A DNA stretch of 64,000 bases from Sphaerochaeta globosa str. Buddy (GTDB taxonomy: Bacteria; Spirochaetota; Spirochaetia; Sphaerochaetales; Sphaerochaetaceae). Each line of letters starts with the position of its first letter. The first letter of the stretch is position 1. Made by a program: the position numbers and the translations under genes. The notes under the pieces were generated by a model, which was not told where the DNA came from, ran no database searches, and was given only the letters and a program-made list of their open reading frames with translations. Positions 1 through 7,834 of the stretch are shown piece by piece. Location: NCBI RefSeq assembly GCF_000190435.1, contig NC_015152.1, positions 1,494,458-1,558,457 on the forward strand, given 5' to 3'.

Positions 1-423
1 TTCTGCAATTTCAAGAGCTTGCTCTCCACTATCCGGCTGGCTGATCCACAACTCATCGATATTTACTCCCAACTTCTTGGCGTAACTGGGATCCATTGCA
101 TGTTCTGCATCGATAAAGGCTGCGATGCCCCCTGCTTTTTGGCTTTCGGCGATTGCATGCAGGGCCAACGTAGTTTTACCGCTGCTTTCCGGTCCATAGA
201 TCTCAATTACCCTACCCTTGGGGTATCCGCCGATACCCAGAGCCTCATCCAGCAACAATGAACCTGAGGAAATGTATCCGATATCCAAGGATTCATCGCT
301 GTCACCCAGCTTCATCAGTGAACCCTTGCCGAATTGCTTGTCGATCTGGATTCTTGCTGCTTCCAATGCTTCTCGTTTCTGATTAAGGTCGGTAGGAAAC
401 GACGTCTCTTTGCTCTTTGCCAT
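1..423 (-). CDS. recA: Recombinase RecA, N-terminal 141 residues (cut by window edge)
   Basis: RecA binds single-stranded DNA, drives homologous strand exchange and triggers SOS repressor cleavage. Visible here are the N-terminal helix and linker ([12 protein letters not shown], about residues 30-40) and the Walker A loop GPESSGKTT (about 77-85), followed by the start of the ATPase core ([11 protein letters not shown]). The ATG at 421-423 is preceded by GAGGAG at 7-nt spacing, so the start is secure. The gene runs off the left edge, and the rest of the core and the C-terminal domain lie outside. It is the third gene of an apparent rpe-dtd-recA run, 66 nt downstream of dtd. I saw no clear SOS operator in that gap, but a spirochaete LexA box might not be recognisable by eye. 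Confidence 0.97.
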   Translation of the reverse strand, partial: MAKSKETSFPTDLNQKREALEAARIQIDKQFGKGSLMKLGDSDESLDIGYISSGSLLLDEALGIGGYPKGRVIEIYGPESSGKTTLALHAIAESQKAGGIAAFIDAEHAMDPSYAKKLGVNIDELWISQPDSGEQALEIAE

Positions 424-489
424 AGTATGCTCCTCAGGCTCTATCAGCCCTTTCCTTACAAGGAAGAGGCTGTTCGTAATTGCTTCACA

Positions 490-927
490 TCATGCTTCCA
501 GCACAAAGGTAACCGGTCCATCATTCGTGTAGGAAACGTCCATATGTGCTCCAAAACGACCACTGGCCACTGTATATCCCATTGCCCTAAAGAGTGACAG
601 AGCCGCTTCGTATAAGGCTTCCGCCTCTTTGGGATCTGCCGCATCATCATAGGAAGGACGATTGCCCTTGCGCAGGTTAGCCAACAACGTAAATTGGCTT
701 ACTACCAATAATTGTCCGCCCACCTCATCGAGTGCTTTATTCATCTTGCCCAGGTCATCGGAGAAAAGACGTAGCTTCACTATTTTTTGGCATAACCAGG
801 AAAGATTTTGGTGTGTATCACTTTTCCCAAAACCCAAATATACCAACAAGCCATGCTCAATACTCCCAACCATGTGTTGGTCAACAGTAACGTGAGCATT
901 CTTAACTCGTTGGATGACTGCTTTCAT
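490..927 (-). CDS. dtd: D-aminoacyl-tRNA deacylase
   Basis: This enzyme hydrolyses D-amino acids (and glycine mischarged on tRNA-Ala) from tRNA and so guards protein homochirality. The 145 residues match the usual family length. The two family signatures are present: SQFTL near residue 78 and the C-terminal NDGPVTF motif (Gly-Pro of the chiral-proofreading site) near residue 135. The stop of rpe and the start of dtd overlap by 4 nt, pointing to translational coupling. Nothing unusual is seen. Confidence 0.95.
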   Translation of the reverse strand: MKAVIQRVKNAHVTVDQHMVGSIEHGLLVYLGFGKSDTHQNLSWLCQKIVKLRLFSDDLGKMNKALDEVGGQLLVVSQFTLLANLRKGNRPSYDDAADPKEAEALYEAALSLFRAMGYTVASGRFGAHMDVSYTNDGPVTFVLEA

Positions 928-1592
928 TGCCTAGCTTTGTCCCACATCGCCTGGATAAAACCAGAGCGGTCTTGTTCGCAGAAAAATGCGCTACCACAAA
1001 CAGCAACATCCGCACCACGTTCGGCGATCATGTTTACCGTCGATAGGTTGACGCCACCGTCGACACTCAGGAGATACTTGTATCCCTTTTGGGTTCTGAT
1101 GGATGCAAGTTCACTGATCTTTTCCAAGGTTGAGGGAATAAGGCTTTGACCGCCGAATCCTGGGTTGACTGTCATTATCAGAATTAGATCAACCATATCC
1201 AGGATGGGCAGGATTGATGTAATCGACGAGGATGGTATGAGTGAAACCCCGGCTTTGCATCCGCTGTCCTTGATCATCTGAAGCGTTCTATGCAAATGAA
1301 CGGAAGCTTCTGCATGTACGGTGATATAATCGCTGCCACTCTGCGCAAAATGGGTAATATAGCGTTCTGGCTTATCCACCATGAGGTGAGTATCGAATAC
1401 CAAATCAGAATGAGAGCGCAAGTCCTTGATGAACTTTGGGCCGAATGTAATATTGGGTACAAACATGCCATCCATGACATCAAGATGAACCCACTGTGCA
1501 CCGCTTTTGTTAATGCTTTCAACTTCCTCGGCAGTACGGGAAAAATCAGCGGAAAGCATGCTTGGAGCTATAATCAGAGAAGTTTTTTCCAT
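924..1592 (-). CDS. rpe: Ribulose-phosphate 3-epimerase
   Basis: It interconverts ribulose 5-phosphate and xylulose 5-phosphate in the non-oxidative pentose phosphate pathway. The 222-residue TIM barrel shows the expected strands: IAPSMLSADF with the early Ser, VHLDVMDGMFVPN (metal-binding His/Asp), THLMVDKPERYI, MTVNPGFGGQ and the phosphate-binding SVDGGVN. The start is notable. AGGAG sits only 1 nt before the ATG, too close to act as a normal Shine-Dalgarno, while a good -35/-10 pair (TTGCAA, 17 nt, TATAAC) places the predicted transcription start at the A of the ATG. The mRNA may therefore be leaderless. First gene of the rpe-dtd-recA run. Confidence 0.96.
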   Translation of the reverse strand: MEKTSLIIAPSMLSADFSRTAEEVESINKSGAQWVHLDVMDGMFVPNITFGPKFIKDLRSHSDLVFDTHLMVDKPERYITHFAQSGSDYITVHAEASVHLHRTLQMIKDSGCKAGVSLIPSSSITSILPILDMVDLILIMTVNPGFGGQSLIPSTLEKISELASIRTQKGYKYLLSVDGGVNLSTVNMIAERGADVAVCGSAFFCEQDRSGFIQAMWDKARQ

Positions 1593-1598
1593 ACTCCT

Positions 1599-1627
1599 GT
1601 TATAGCAGGTAGCCGGCTGTTTTGCAA
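1599..1627 (-). promoter_or_regulatory. Predicted sigma-70 promoter of rpe-dtd-recA
   Basis: On the minus strand TTGCAA (1622-1627) and TATAAC (1599-1604) are separated by exactly 17 nt. Only 6 nt separate the -10 box from the rpe ATG, so initiation 7 nt downstream of the -10 box would begin on the start codon. Confidence 0.6.
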
Positions 1628-1689
1628 TGTCATTTATCGCAAAAATACTATATATTTGTTAATATGTTTTGGGCCTTTTTGAAAATCAA

Positions 1690-1718
1690 TTGCTAGTTTT
1701 TTCAAAGCATGGTATAGT
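1690..1718 (+). promoter_or_regulatory. Predicted sigma-70 promoter of greA
   Basis: TTGCTA (1690-1695) and TATAGT (1713-1718) are separated by 17 nt. The predicted transcript would start near 1725 and carry a leader of roughly 95 nt before the greA ATG. Confidence 0.55.
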
Positions 1719-1740
1719 TAATTACGCTGATTTAAATGAC

Positions 1741-1781
1741 AAACCCGAGCAGACTATGACCCGGTCTGCCCGGTTTCTTTT
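1741..1781 (+). terminator. Terminator-like hairpin in the greA leader (candidate attenuator)
   Basis: GCAGAC (1749-1754) pairs with GTCTGC (1764-1769), extended outward by CCG/CGG and AA/TT pairs, and is followed by TTTCTTTT. It lies between the predicted greA promoter and the greA start. No plus-strand gene lies upstream in the window for it to terminate, so it more likely controls entry into greA. Confidence 0.5.
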
Positions 1782-1819
1782 ACGTCTGAGAATATGGATA
1801 AATATGTTTGGAGGAAGCC

Positions 1820-4540
1820 ATGGGATTCCAGGAGATTGAGAACTTACTGAAAGAAGAGCAGTGGACAAGAACTACGGTGCAAACCTATACGGTCAACAGC
1901 TTTCAGACTCTAGATACGCAAATCAAAGAGTTGGATGAGGAGCAGAAAACCGAGGCGAAAAACCTATGTGACAAGCACCTCGCAGAGCGAGAGCGCAATA
2001 GTATCATTGCCATGTACCTCAGTGGTTCCATCCAATTGGAACGAAAAGGTGCTGATGACTATCTTCAGCTTCTCAATTTGATTGAGATGTTCATGGAGAA
2101 TAAGAAGTGGAATGTAGTGGAAATGCTTTGCGCCAAAATCCTTAGCCGCGGTGAAAACAAGCACGCTTTACGCCTCCTTTCCTCATGCTACGAGCAGACA
2201 GGGAAAGAGGAGGAAAAATTTGCATTGTGGGAACGTTTGGTAAAGGTTGATTATGAAGAAATTGACATAGTCAGGCACCTCGCAATACACGCAAACCAGA
2301 AAGGCAACAAGGATAAGGCCGTCGGTTTTTACAAGAAGGCCGTTCATCGTCTGGTCAAACGTAAGGACGTCACGTCGGTACGTAGTCTTTTTGCATCGCT
2401 GCTTGAGCTTGATGGCGAGAATTTTGGATATTTCATGTCTGTTGCAGACCAGGTGTCCGTCATCAGCAAAAGTACTTCCATTGCTTTGTTGCGCGACCTT
2501 GAACTTGCAAACAAGGACGATATTGATCGGCAGATTGAGTGCCAGAAGAAAATGCTTCTCCTCGATCGTGAAGATACCTTTGCCAGAGAGAATCTGATCA
2601 GGAGCTACAAGTCCAAGTATAAGAATCATTCACGGTTGAAGAACTGCCTCGAAAGCAGTGCTCTGACAAGCAATTTCACCCGCGATGTGTTGCACAGTAT
2701 CGAGGACTTTGAGACGAATATTGCTTTTGATAAGGGAACCTTTGTGTTCCAGAACAGCACAAACCGCATCGGAAGAATACGCTCAATTGATGAGACTGAT
2801 GTAATTGTCGACTTTGCCGGTCAGAATTCCAAGGAAGGGGCCCGTCTTTCCACCGCAATGGCGTTCAAGAGTCTTCAGGCCCTTGCAAAGAGTCATATCT
2901 GGGTTCTGAAGAGTGCTCTGCCCAGAGAGAAACTGAACAAAAAAGTACAAGAGGATATTCCCTGGACGCTGAATACGCTGATGCTTAGCAACGGTGGGAA
3001 AATCAACCTCAAGGAAATGAAGAACGAACTTGTTCCTTCCATCCTTGATGCCAAGGAATGGACTCCTTGGCTCAATAAGGCAAAGAAAGAACTGATGACC
3101 AATCCCCTTTTCGATCTTTCCAATAATGAAACAGACACGTATCTGTTGCGCTCTACTCCGGTAAGTTACGAGGAGAAGCAACTCTCTGTATTCCGAGGTG
3201 AAAAGGATTTCTACGACAAGATCAAGAGTCTGAAGGATTTCATCGCAAGCAAGGGTGATGTTGAGAGTGACTTCTTCTTTGAGATGGTGAAATATTTCAG
3301 TGACATGTTCCTTGAGGAAAATGGCGCCTTCAAACCAATTGTTGTAGCCAATGATGTCACCTTCAGTTCGTTCCTTTTGCTCGAAGATCTGGTAAAGAAG
3401 CAAAATATGAACTTTGTAAACAGGCCGGAGAGTCTGACGTTTGCCATGCTCTTTGAGCGGGTTGAAAACGTTGAGTCATGCTTCGCTGCAATTAAGGATC
3501 CTGAGCTTAAGAAGAGTTTCATCGACCATGTAGTAGATGAGATTGCCAACTGGCCGAAGGTTCTGAGCCAATTGTTCCCCTTCTATCTTACCGGATATAT
3601 TCCCGACATTTTCCGACAGAACAAGAAGACGACTGAGTTTGTGAAGGTATATAAGGATGTTGCCGAGAACTTCAAGGAGAAGGGCAATACCCTGCTCTAT
3701 CTGTTGAAGAATGGTGATCCCAAGTTGTGGATAAAGTCCGGTATCAGCGAAGAACAACTGCTGTTTACCAAGCTGCAGCTTCTTGACTATACCAATCGCT
3801 GCATCGACAACAAGAAGGAAGTCCAGGAGAATCGCAAGAATGCAAAGACCTTGATGGGTTTGCTTTTTGATGAAAAGGATATTTTCAAGTATATCGAAGA
3901 TGGCAAGGAAGAAAATGCACAAAAGATTTACAGCCTTGTCGCGAATGTGTTCGACCTGCCTGGCGGCAAGAAAATTGAAATCAAACACGCCATCAGTGAA
4001 AAGTATCCTTCTTTCAGGTTCTTTGATGAAGTTGTGCCCATCGACAAGGAATCGGTTGTCCCTACCGGTCTCTTCTGCACCGCCGCCTCTTTGGAAGCGA
4101 AGAAGAAGGAATTGGAATACATCCAGCATGTTGAGTTGCCTGAAGTTGCTCGAGAAATCGGAACCGCTCGCGAAATGGGAGATCTTAGGGAGAACAGTGA
4201 ATATAAGTACGGCAAGGAGAAACAGAACTTGCTGAACAATACACTGCGCCGACTTGCTGAGGAAATCGACCGCGCAACGGTTATTAGCAAGGATAAAGTC
4301 GACACGACCAAGATAGGTTTCGGAACTAAAGTGGTTTTGGTTGACCACACCAAGGGATCAGAGGTCGTCTACACCATCATGGGGCCGTGGGAGTCCAATC
4401 CTGATGAGAACATCATCAACCTCTCTGCACCTTTTGGGCGGGCACTTCTGAACCACGAAATTGGGGAACGCTTCACGTTTGTTCTCAATGATCAACCCTA
4501 CGATTTCACGGTCAAGGAACTTACCGTTCTGGATTTCTAA
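1820..4540 (+). CDS. greA: Transcription elongation factor GreA with large N-terminal domain
   Basis: GreA inserts its coiled-coil tip into the RNA polymerase secondary channel and stimulates cleavage of backtracked RNA. The last ~165 residues are a complete GreA: a coiled coil carrying AREMGDLRENSEY, which keeps the acidic Asp/Glu tip, then the globular C-terminal domain (IGFGTKVVLVDH through HEIGERFTF). Ahead of it are about 740 residues of mainly helical, charged sequence; the first ~200 residues look TPR-like (ALRLLSSCYEQTGKEEEK, DKAVGFYKKAVHRL). Typical GreA is about 158 residues, so this is the long treponeme-type form. I chose the ATG at 1820 because GGAGG (1810-1814) sits 5 nt upstream; a TTG at 1808 overlaps that site. 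A strong terminator follows the gene. Confidence 0.95.
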   Translation: MGFQEIENLLKEEQWTRTTVQTYTVNSFQTLDTQIKELDEEQKTEAKNLCDKHLAERERNSIIAMYLSGSIQLERKGADDYLQLLNLIEMFMENKKWNVVEMLCAKILSRGENKHALRLLSSCYEQTGKEEEKFALWERLVKVDYEEIDIVRHLAIHANQKGNKDKAVGFYKKAVHRLVKRKDVTSVRSLFASLLELDGENFGYFMSVADQVSVISKSTSIALLRDLELANKDDIDRQIECQKKMLLLDREDTFARENLIRSYKSKYKNHSRLKNCLESSALTSNFTRDVLHSIEDFETNIAFDKGTFVFQNSTNRIGRIRSIDETDVIVDFAGQNSKEGARLSTAMAFKSLQALAKSHIWVLKSALPREKLNKKVQEDIPWTLNTLMLSNGGKINLKEMKNELVPSILDAKEWTPWLNKAKKELMTNPLFDLSNNETDTYLLRSTPVSYEEKQLSVFRGEKDFYDKIKSLKDFIASKGDVESDFFFEMVKYFSDMFLEENGAFKPIVVANDVTFSSFLLLEDLVKKQNMNFVNRPESLTFAMLFERVENVESCFAAIKDPELKKSFIDHVVDEIANWPKVLSQLFPFYLTGYIPDIFRQNKKTTEFVKVYKDVAENFKEKGNTLLYLLKNGDPKLWIKSGISEEQLLFTKLQLLDYTNRCIDNKKEVQENRKNAKTLMGLLFDEKDIFKYIEDGKEENAQKIYSLVANVFDLPGGKKIEIKHAISEKYPSFRFFDEVVPIDKESVVPTGLFCTAASLEAKKKELEYIQHVELPEVAREIGTAREMGDLRENSEYKYGKEKQNLLNNTLRRLAEEIDRATVISKDKVDTTKIGFGTKVVLVDHTKGSEVVYTIMGPWESNPDENIINLSAPFGRALLNHEIGERFTFVLNDQPYDFTVKELTVLDF

Positions 4541-4547
4541 CTGATAC

Positions 4548-4586
4548 AAGGCCCCGGTTGAAAAAAAAGACTGGGGCCTTTGTATT
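4548..4586 (+). terminator. Intrinsic terminator of greA
   Basis: AAGGCCCC (4548-4555) pairs with GGGGCCTT (4573-4580), with inner G-U/G-C pairs extending the stem to about 12 bp, followed by TTTGTATT. Confidence 0.85.
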
Positions 4587-4591
4587 GTGCA

Positions 4592-4600
4592 TGGTAGTAT
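4592..4600 (+). promoter_or_regulatory. Extended -10 promoter candidate for the GH2 gene
   Basis: TGG-TAGTAT (4592-4600) fits an extended -10 element, with 6 nt between it and the ATG at 4607. No good -35 box is seen at the expected distance, and no Shine-Dalgarno precedes the gene, so the transcript may be leaderless. Confidence 0.4.
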
Positions 4601-4606
4601 GATTGC

Positions 4607-6310
4607 ATGCAAACCCGTTATACAATCGACCCTAATCATATACTTGCGGAATATCCACGTCCCCAAATGGTACGTGCTTCCTATTATTCACTGAATGGGA
4701 AATGGGAATGTGCCATAACAGATGAACCTTCCCTTCCAAATTTTTTCCCCTATACAATTTTAGTCCCGTTCTCTCCTGAAACAAAGCTCTCAGGACTTGA
4801 GAAGTCTGTCGGTGTAAAGCAAACCTTAACCTATAAGAGAATATTCAATTTCTCTGGTGAATCGGATAAACGAACGATACTACACTTTGAAGCGGTAGAT
4901 TACAGCTGTACGGTGTATCTGAATGGAGTATTGATAGGAAGTCACACAGGCGGCTACCTACCCTTCTGGTTTGACATCACCGAGTCTATTCGCCCGGACA
5001 ATGAGCTGATTGTCCAGGTAACTGACCCTTGTGACAGCCAGAGCATCATTAGGGGAAAACAAGCAAGAACTGCAAAGGGAATTTTTTATAGCGGACAAAG
5101 CGGCATATACCAAAGTGTATGGCTTGAACAAGTGAGCCAGCATTATATCAAGGCCTTGGTGATTACCAGCAATCTGGAACAAAGGTGTTGGCATGTCACC
5201 GTTATCGCCGACATGGACGGCTTGGAAGTGGTGGTCTCCTACCTTGATGGTCAAAGAAAAGTAAAAGGCTTCAGCGGACAACGGCTGAGCTGCCAGATCG
5301 ATGATGTACATCCCTGGAGCCCTGAAGATCCCTATCTCTACCCGTTCAGTGTCACCCTTGGAGATGATAGCGTAACCAGCTATGTAGGATTGCGCAGCTT
5401 TACCCTTGAATTCGGCCGATTGTGCCTTAATGGAAAACCCTATTACCATCATGGCATTCTTGACCAGGGATATTGGCCGGACAGTCTCTATACTCCTCCA
5501 ACCGATCAGGCTATGGTCGATGATCTGTTGCTTATGAAAAAACTTGGGTTCAATATGGTACGAAAGCATGCCAAGGTTGAAAATCTGCGTTGGTACTACC
5601 ATTGTGACCGTTTGGGCATTCTTGTTTGGCAGGACATGGTCAGCGGAGGGAGAAAACCCATCCAACCGATCATGAGCGGACCGCTCTTCCTTAAGAGCTT
5701 CTCAGTATCAGACTCCCTGTACACCTTATTGGGCAGTCAGGATGTACAGTATAGGAAGGACTATGAAGAGCAGCTGACTGAAATGATTCAAACACTCTTC
5801 AACTGTGTCAGTATCGCCATGTGGGTATTGTTCAACGAGGGATGGGGACAATTCGATACCGCCCGCATCCTCAGTCTGGTACAAAAGCTGGACGCAAGCC
5901 GGACCATCGACCCAAGCAGCGGCTGGTATGACCAGAAAATTGGCAGTTTCTGTTCCCGTCATGTGTATTTCAAAGCCTATCAGCATACCCCTGATGCATT
6001 GGGCCGGGTGGTTATCCTCTCCGAATTTGGAGGATATGTCTATCGCGAAATAGGTCATGATGATGAGACAAAGGTTTTTGGATACAAGAAGTTCGCTGAT
6101 CGAAAAGCTTTCTGTGATGCATTTTTTGATCTATATAATCGTGAAATTGTACCGGCTAAGGAGAACGGCCTCAGTGCCTCGGTGTATACCCAGTTCTCCG
6201 ATGTACAACAGGAACTCAATGGATTGGTGACGTTCGACCGGCTCTCAGTCAAATTGGACGAGGTCGTCGCTCTTCAGGTTGCCGCTCTTCTTCTTGGAGC
6301 GCAGGAGTGA
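4607..6310 (+). CDS. Glycoside hydrolase family 2 protein (beta-galactosidase/glucuronidase-like)
   Basis: GH2 enzymes are retaining exo-glycosidases. The fold is visible in order: N-terminal jelly-roll sugar-binding domain (SLNGKWE near residue 30, then VYLNGVLIGSHTGGYLPFWFDI), an immunoglobulin-like sandwich, then the TIM barrel with the family stretch FNMVRKHAKVENLRWYYHCDRLG and LVWQDM. The acid/base is probably Glu411 in NEGWGQ and the nucleophile Glu473 in SEFGG. At 567 residues it is shorter than most GH2 enzymes. There is no signal peptide, so it is probably cytoplasmic; the substrate cannot be told. The ATG follows an in-frame TAG by 9 nt, so no earlier start exists, and there is no Shine-Dalgarno. 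Its last 66 nt overlap the 3' end of convergent murJ. Confidence 0.9.
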   Translation: MQTRYTIDPNHILAEYPRPQMVRASYYSLNGKWECAITDEPSLPNFFPYTILVPFSPETKLSGLEKSVGVKQTLTYKRIFNFSGESDKRTILHFEAVDYSCTVYLNGVLIGSHTGGYLPFWFDITESIRPDNELIVQVTDPCDSQSIIRGKQARTAKGIFYSGQSGIYQSVWLEQVSQHYIKALVITSNLEQRCWHVTVIADMDGLEVVVSYLDGQRKVKGFSGQRLSCQIDDVHPWSPEDPYLYPFSVTLGDDSVTSYVGLRSFTLEFGRLCLNGKPYYHHGILDQGYWPDSLYTPPTDQAMVDDLLLMKKLGFNMVRKHAKVENLRWYYHCDRLGILVWQDMVSGGRKPIQPIMSGPLFLKSFSVSDSLYTLLGSQDVQYRKDYEEQLTEMIQTLFNCVSIAMWVLFNEGWGQFDTARILSLVQKLDASRTIDPSSGWYDQKIGSFCSRHVYFKAYQHTPDALGRVVILSEFGGYVYREIGHDDETKVFGYKKFADRKAFCDAFFDLYNREIVPAKENGLSASVYTQFSDVQQELNGLVTFDRLSVKLDEVVALQVAALLLGAQE

Positions 6311-7834
6311 AAGCAAGGGTATGCGTGCCACCTTGTAGGACAGTAATAGAATACCAAGAGCAACAAAGCCGATAAGAACTAAATACAGCAGGCTCTTGAA
6401 GCTTGAGCCTTCCCTATGCCAGGTCAAATCCAAACTATGGTAGAACATGCAAACGATGAAAAGTGGAAGGTTGGCACATACTATCCGTACGATTCCTTTC
6501 AGAAACAGCAGGTCTTTTGGCAATGCATAGAGGTCCCGGAGCAAAAAAATCAGAAGTGCCAAGCCGATTGTATAGGCCAGGCCGTTCGCCAAAGGCAGTG
6601 ATACGATGTCCAAGCCAAACTTGAGAAAAACCCACATCAGAACAATATCGAGCAGGTTCTGCAGAAAGACGATTCTGGTCATTAAGGCATGTCGGTTGGC
6701 ACTGTAGCCGAGGCGAAGCATCAAGGCGTACCAAGCGCTGAACACCATGAAGAGCAGATACGGCCTGAGAACCAAAGCGGTCAGCCTTGCATCGGATAAG
6801 GTGTAATTGCCGGTTTGCAGCACCACGCTGACGCTTTCCTGACTGAGAAAGAAGAGAATGATGGTGCTGGGAAGCAAAAGGGCCAAGAGGCTGATCAGAG
6901 AATTGCGCGTATAGGTTTGGAGGGATTTGGTATCCCCTTGCGAGGCTGCCCTGCTCATCAGTGGAAGACTGACGGCACTGATGGCATTGAAGAAAATGCC
7001 ATACGGAGTCTGATAGAAAATCGTAGAATTGGTAAAGGCGGTGACACTTCCTTCCCCCAGGCGTGAAGCGAATAGGAAGCTGACCATCTGCGTGATGATT
7101 TGTATGCCCATACCCAGTGAAACAAGACCCCATGCGCTCAGCACTTCCTTTATAGGAGCATTCTGAGCCTTGAGTGTCGGTTTGAAACGGTAGCCGTACC
7201 GCCTGACCACAAGGTACGAATACGTTCCTTGCAGTAGGCCTCCAACAAGAGCTGAATAGGCCATGCTCATCGCCCCATAGCGATCGGAAAGAAACCACAC
7301 ACCCAGTATGACGCAGATGGAGAAGAGCAAGGGGGAAAGGTATGCATGTATAAAATTCTGATGGGCTTGGAGCACTCCGTTGAAAATGGAAGCTAGGCTG
7401 ATGGTTGCAAGGTAGACCATAAAAAACGGCAGCAAACGGGCACCCAACTGTATTTGTTGTACATCGAAATCACTGAGAAAGGCGATCAGCTGTTCCCCAT
7501 AGAAATACGAGACCAATACCAATGGCGTGAGCAGAATGCTTTGGAATGTACAGAGCAGGGCAAAGAGACGAACGGAGCGTTGTTTCTCATTACGGCCGAG
7601 TAACGAAGAGAAAGCCGGAATCAGGGCGGCATTGACCGCCCCCTCTGCAAAAAGCTTACGAAAGTTATTGGGGATGTTGAAGGTGAAGTTTATTACATCT
7701 GCAACTGCAGAGGCTCCAAACACCGAACCCAGGACCCGGGCTTTGATAATCCCCAAAAGCCTGCTCATGAGCGTGCAGACCATGATCACCAGGCTGTTTT
7801 TTGCTGTCTTTCTATTTGGCGTAGAATCGTGCAA
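6245..7834 (-). CDS. murJ: Lipid II flippase MurJ
   Basis: MurJ flips lipid-linked peptidoglycan precursor across the inner membrane. The protein has a chain of hydrophobic helices throughout and the diagnostic N-terminus SLVIMVCTLMSRLLG...RVLGSVFGAS followed by FNIPNNFRKLFAEGAVNAALIPAF. I place the start at TTG 7832-7834, with AAAAGGG about 6 nt upstream. That gives 529 residues beginning HDSTPNRKTAKN, the normal length and offset for MurJ; the reading frame stays open further upstream but only as antisense of other sequence. It overlaps the 3' end of tgt by 23 nt. Its C-terminus overlaps the convergent GH2 gene by 66 nt. Last gene of the long minus-strand operon. Confidence 0.93.
   Translation of the reverse strand: MHDSTPNRKTAKNSLVIMVCTLMSRLLGIIKARVLGSVFGASAVADVINFTFNIPNNFRKLFAEGAVNAALIPAFSSLLGRNEKQRSVRLFALLCTFQSILLTPLVLVSYFYGEQLIAFLSDFDVQQIQLGARLLPFFMVYLATISLASIFNGVLQAHQNFIHAYLSPLLFSICVILGVWFLSDRYGAMSMAYSALVGGLLQGTYSYLVVRRYGYRFKPTLKAQNAPIKEVLSAWGLVSLGMGIQIITQMVSFLFASRLGEGSVTAFTNSTIFYQTPYGIFFNAISAVSLPLMSRAASQGDTKSLQTYTRNSLISLLALLLPSTIILFFLSQESVSVVLQTGNYTLSDARLTALVLRPYLLFMVFSAWYALMLRLGYSANRHALMTRIVFLQNLLDIVLMWVFLKFGLDIVSLPLANGLAYTIGLALLIFLLRDLYALPKDLLFLKGIVRIVCANLPLFIVCMFYHSLDLTWHREGSSFKSLLYLVLIGFVALGILLLSYKVARIPLLSLLRSKKKSGNLKSDDLVQFD

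Noticed and set aside
3476-4348. A 290-codon minus-strand frame inside greA
   Set aside because: It is antisense to a clearly conserved gene, and its residue pattern mirrors greA codon bias; no start signal.
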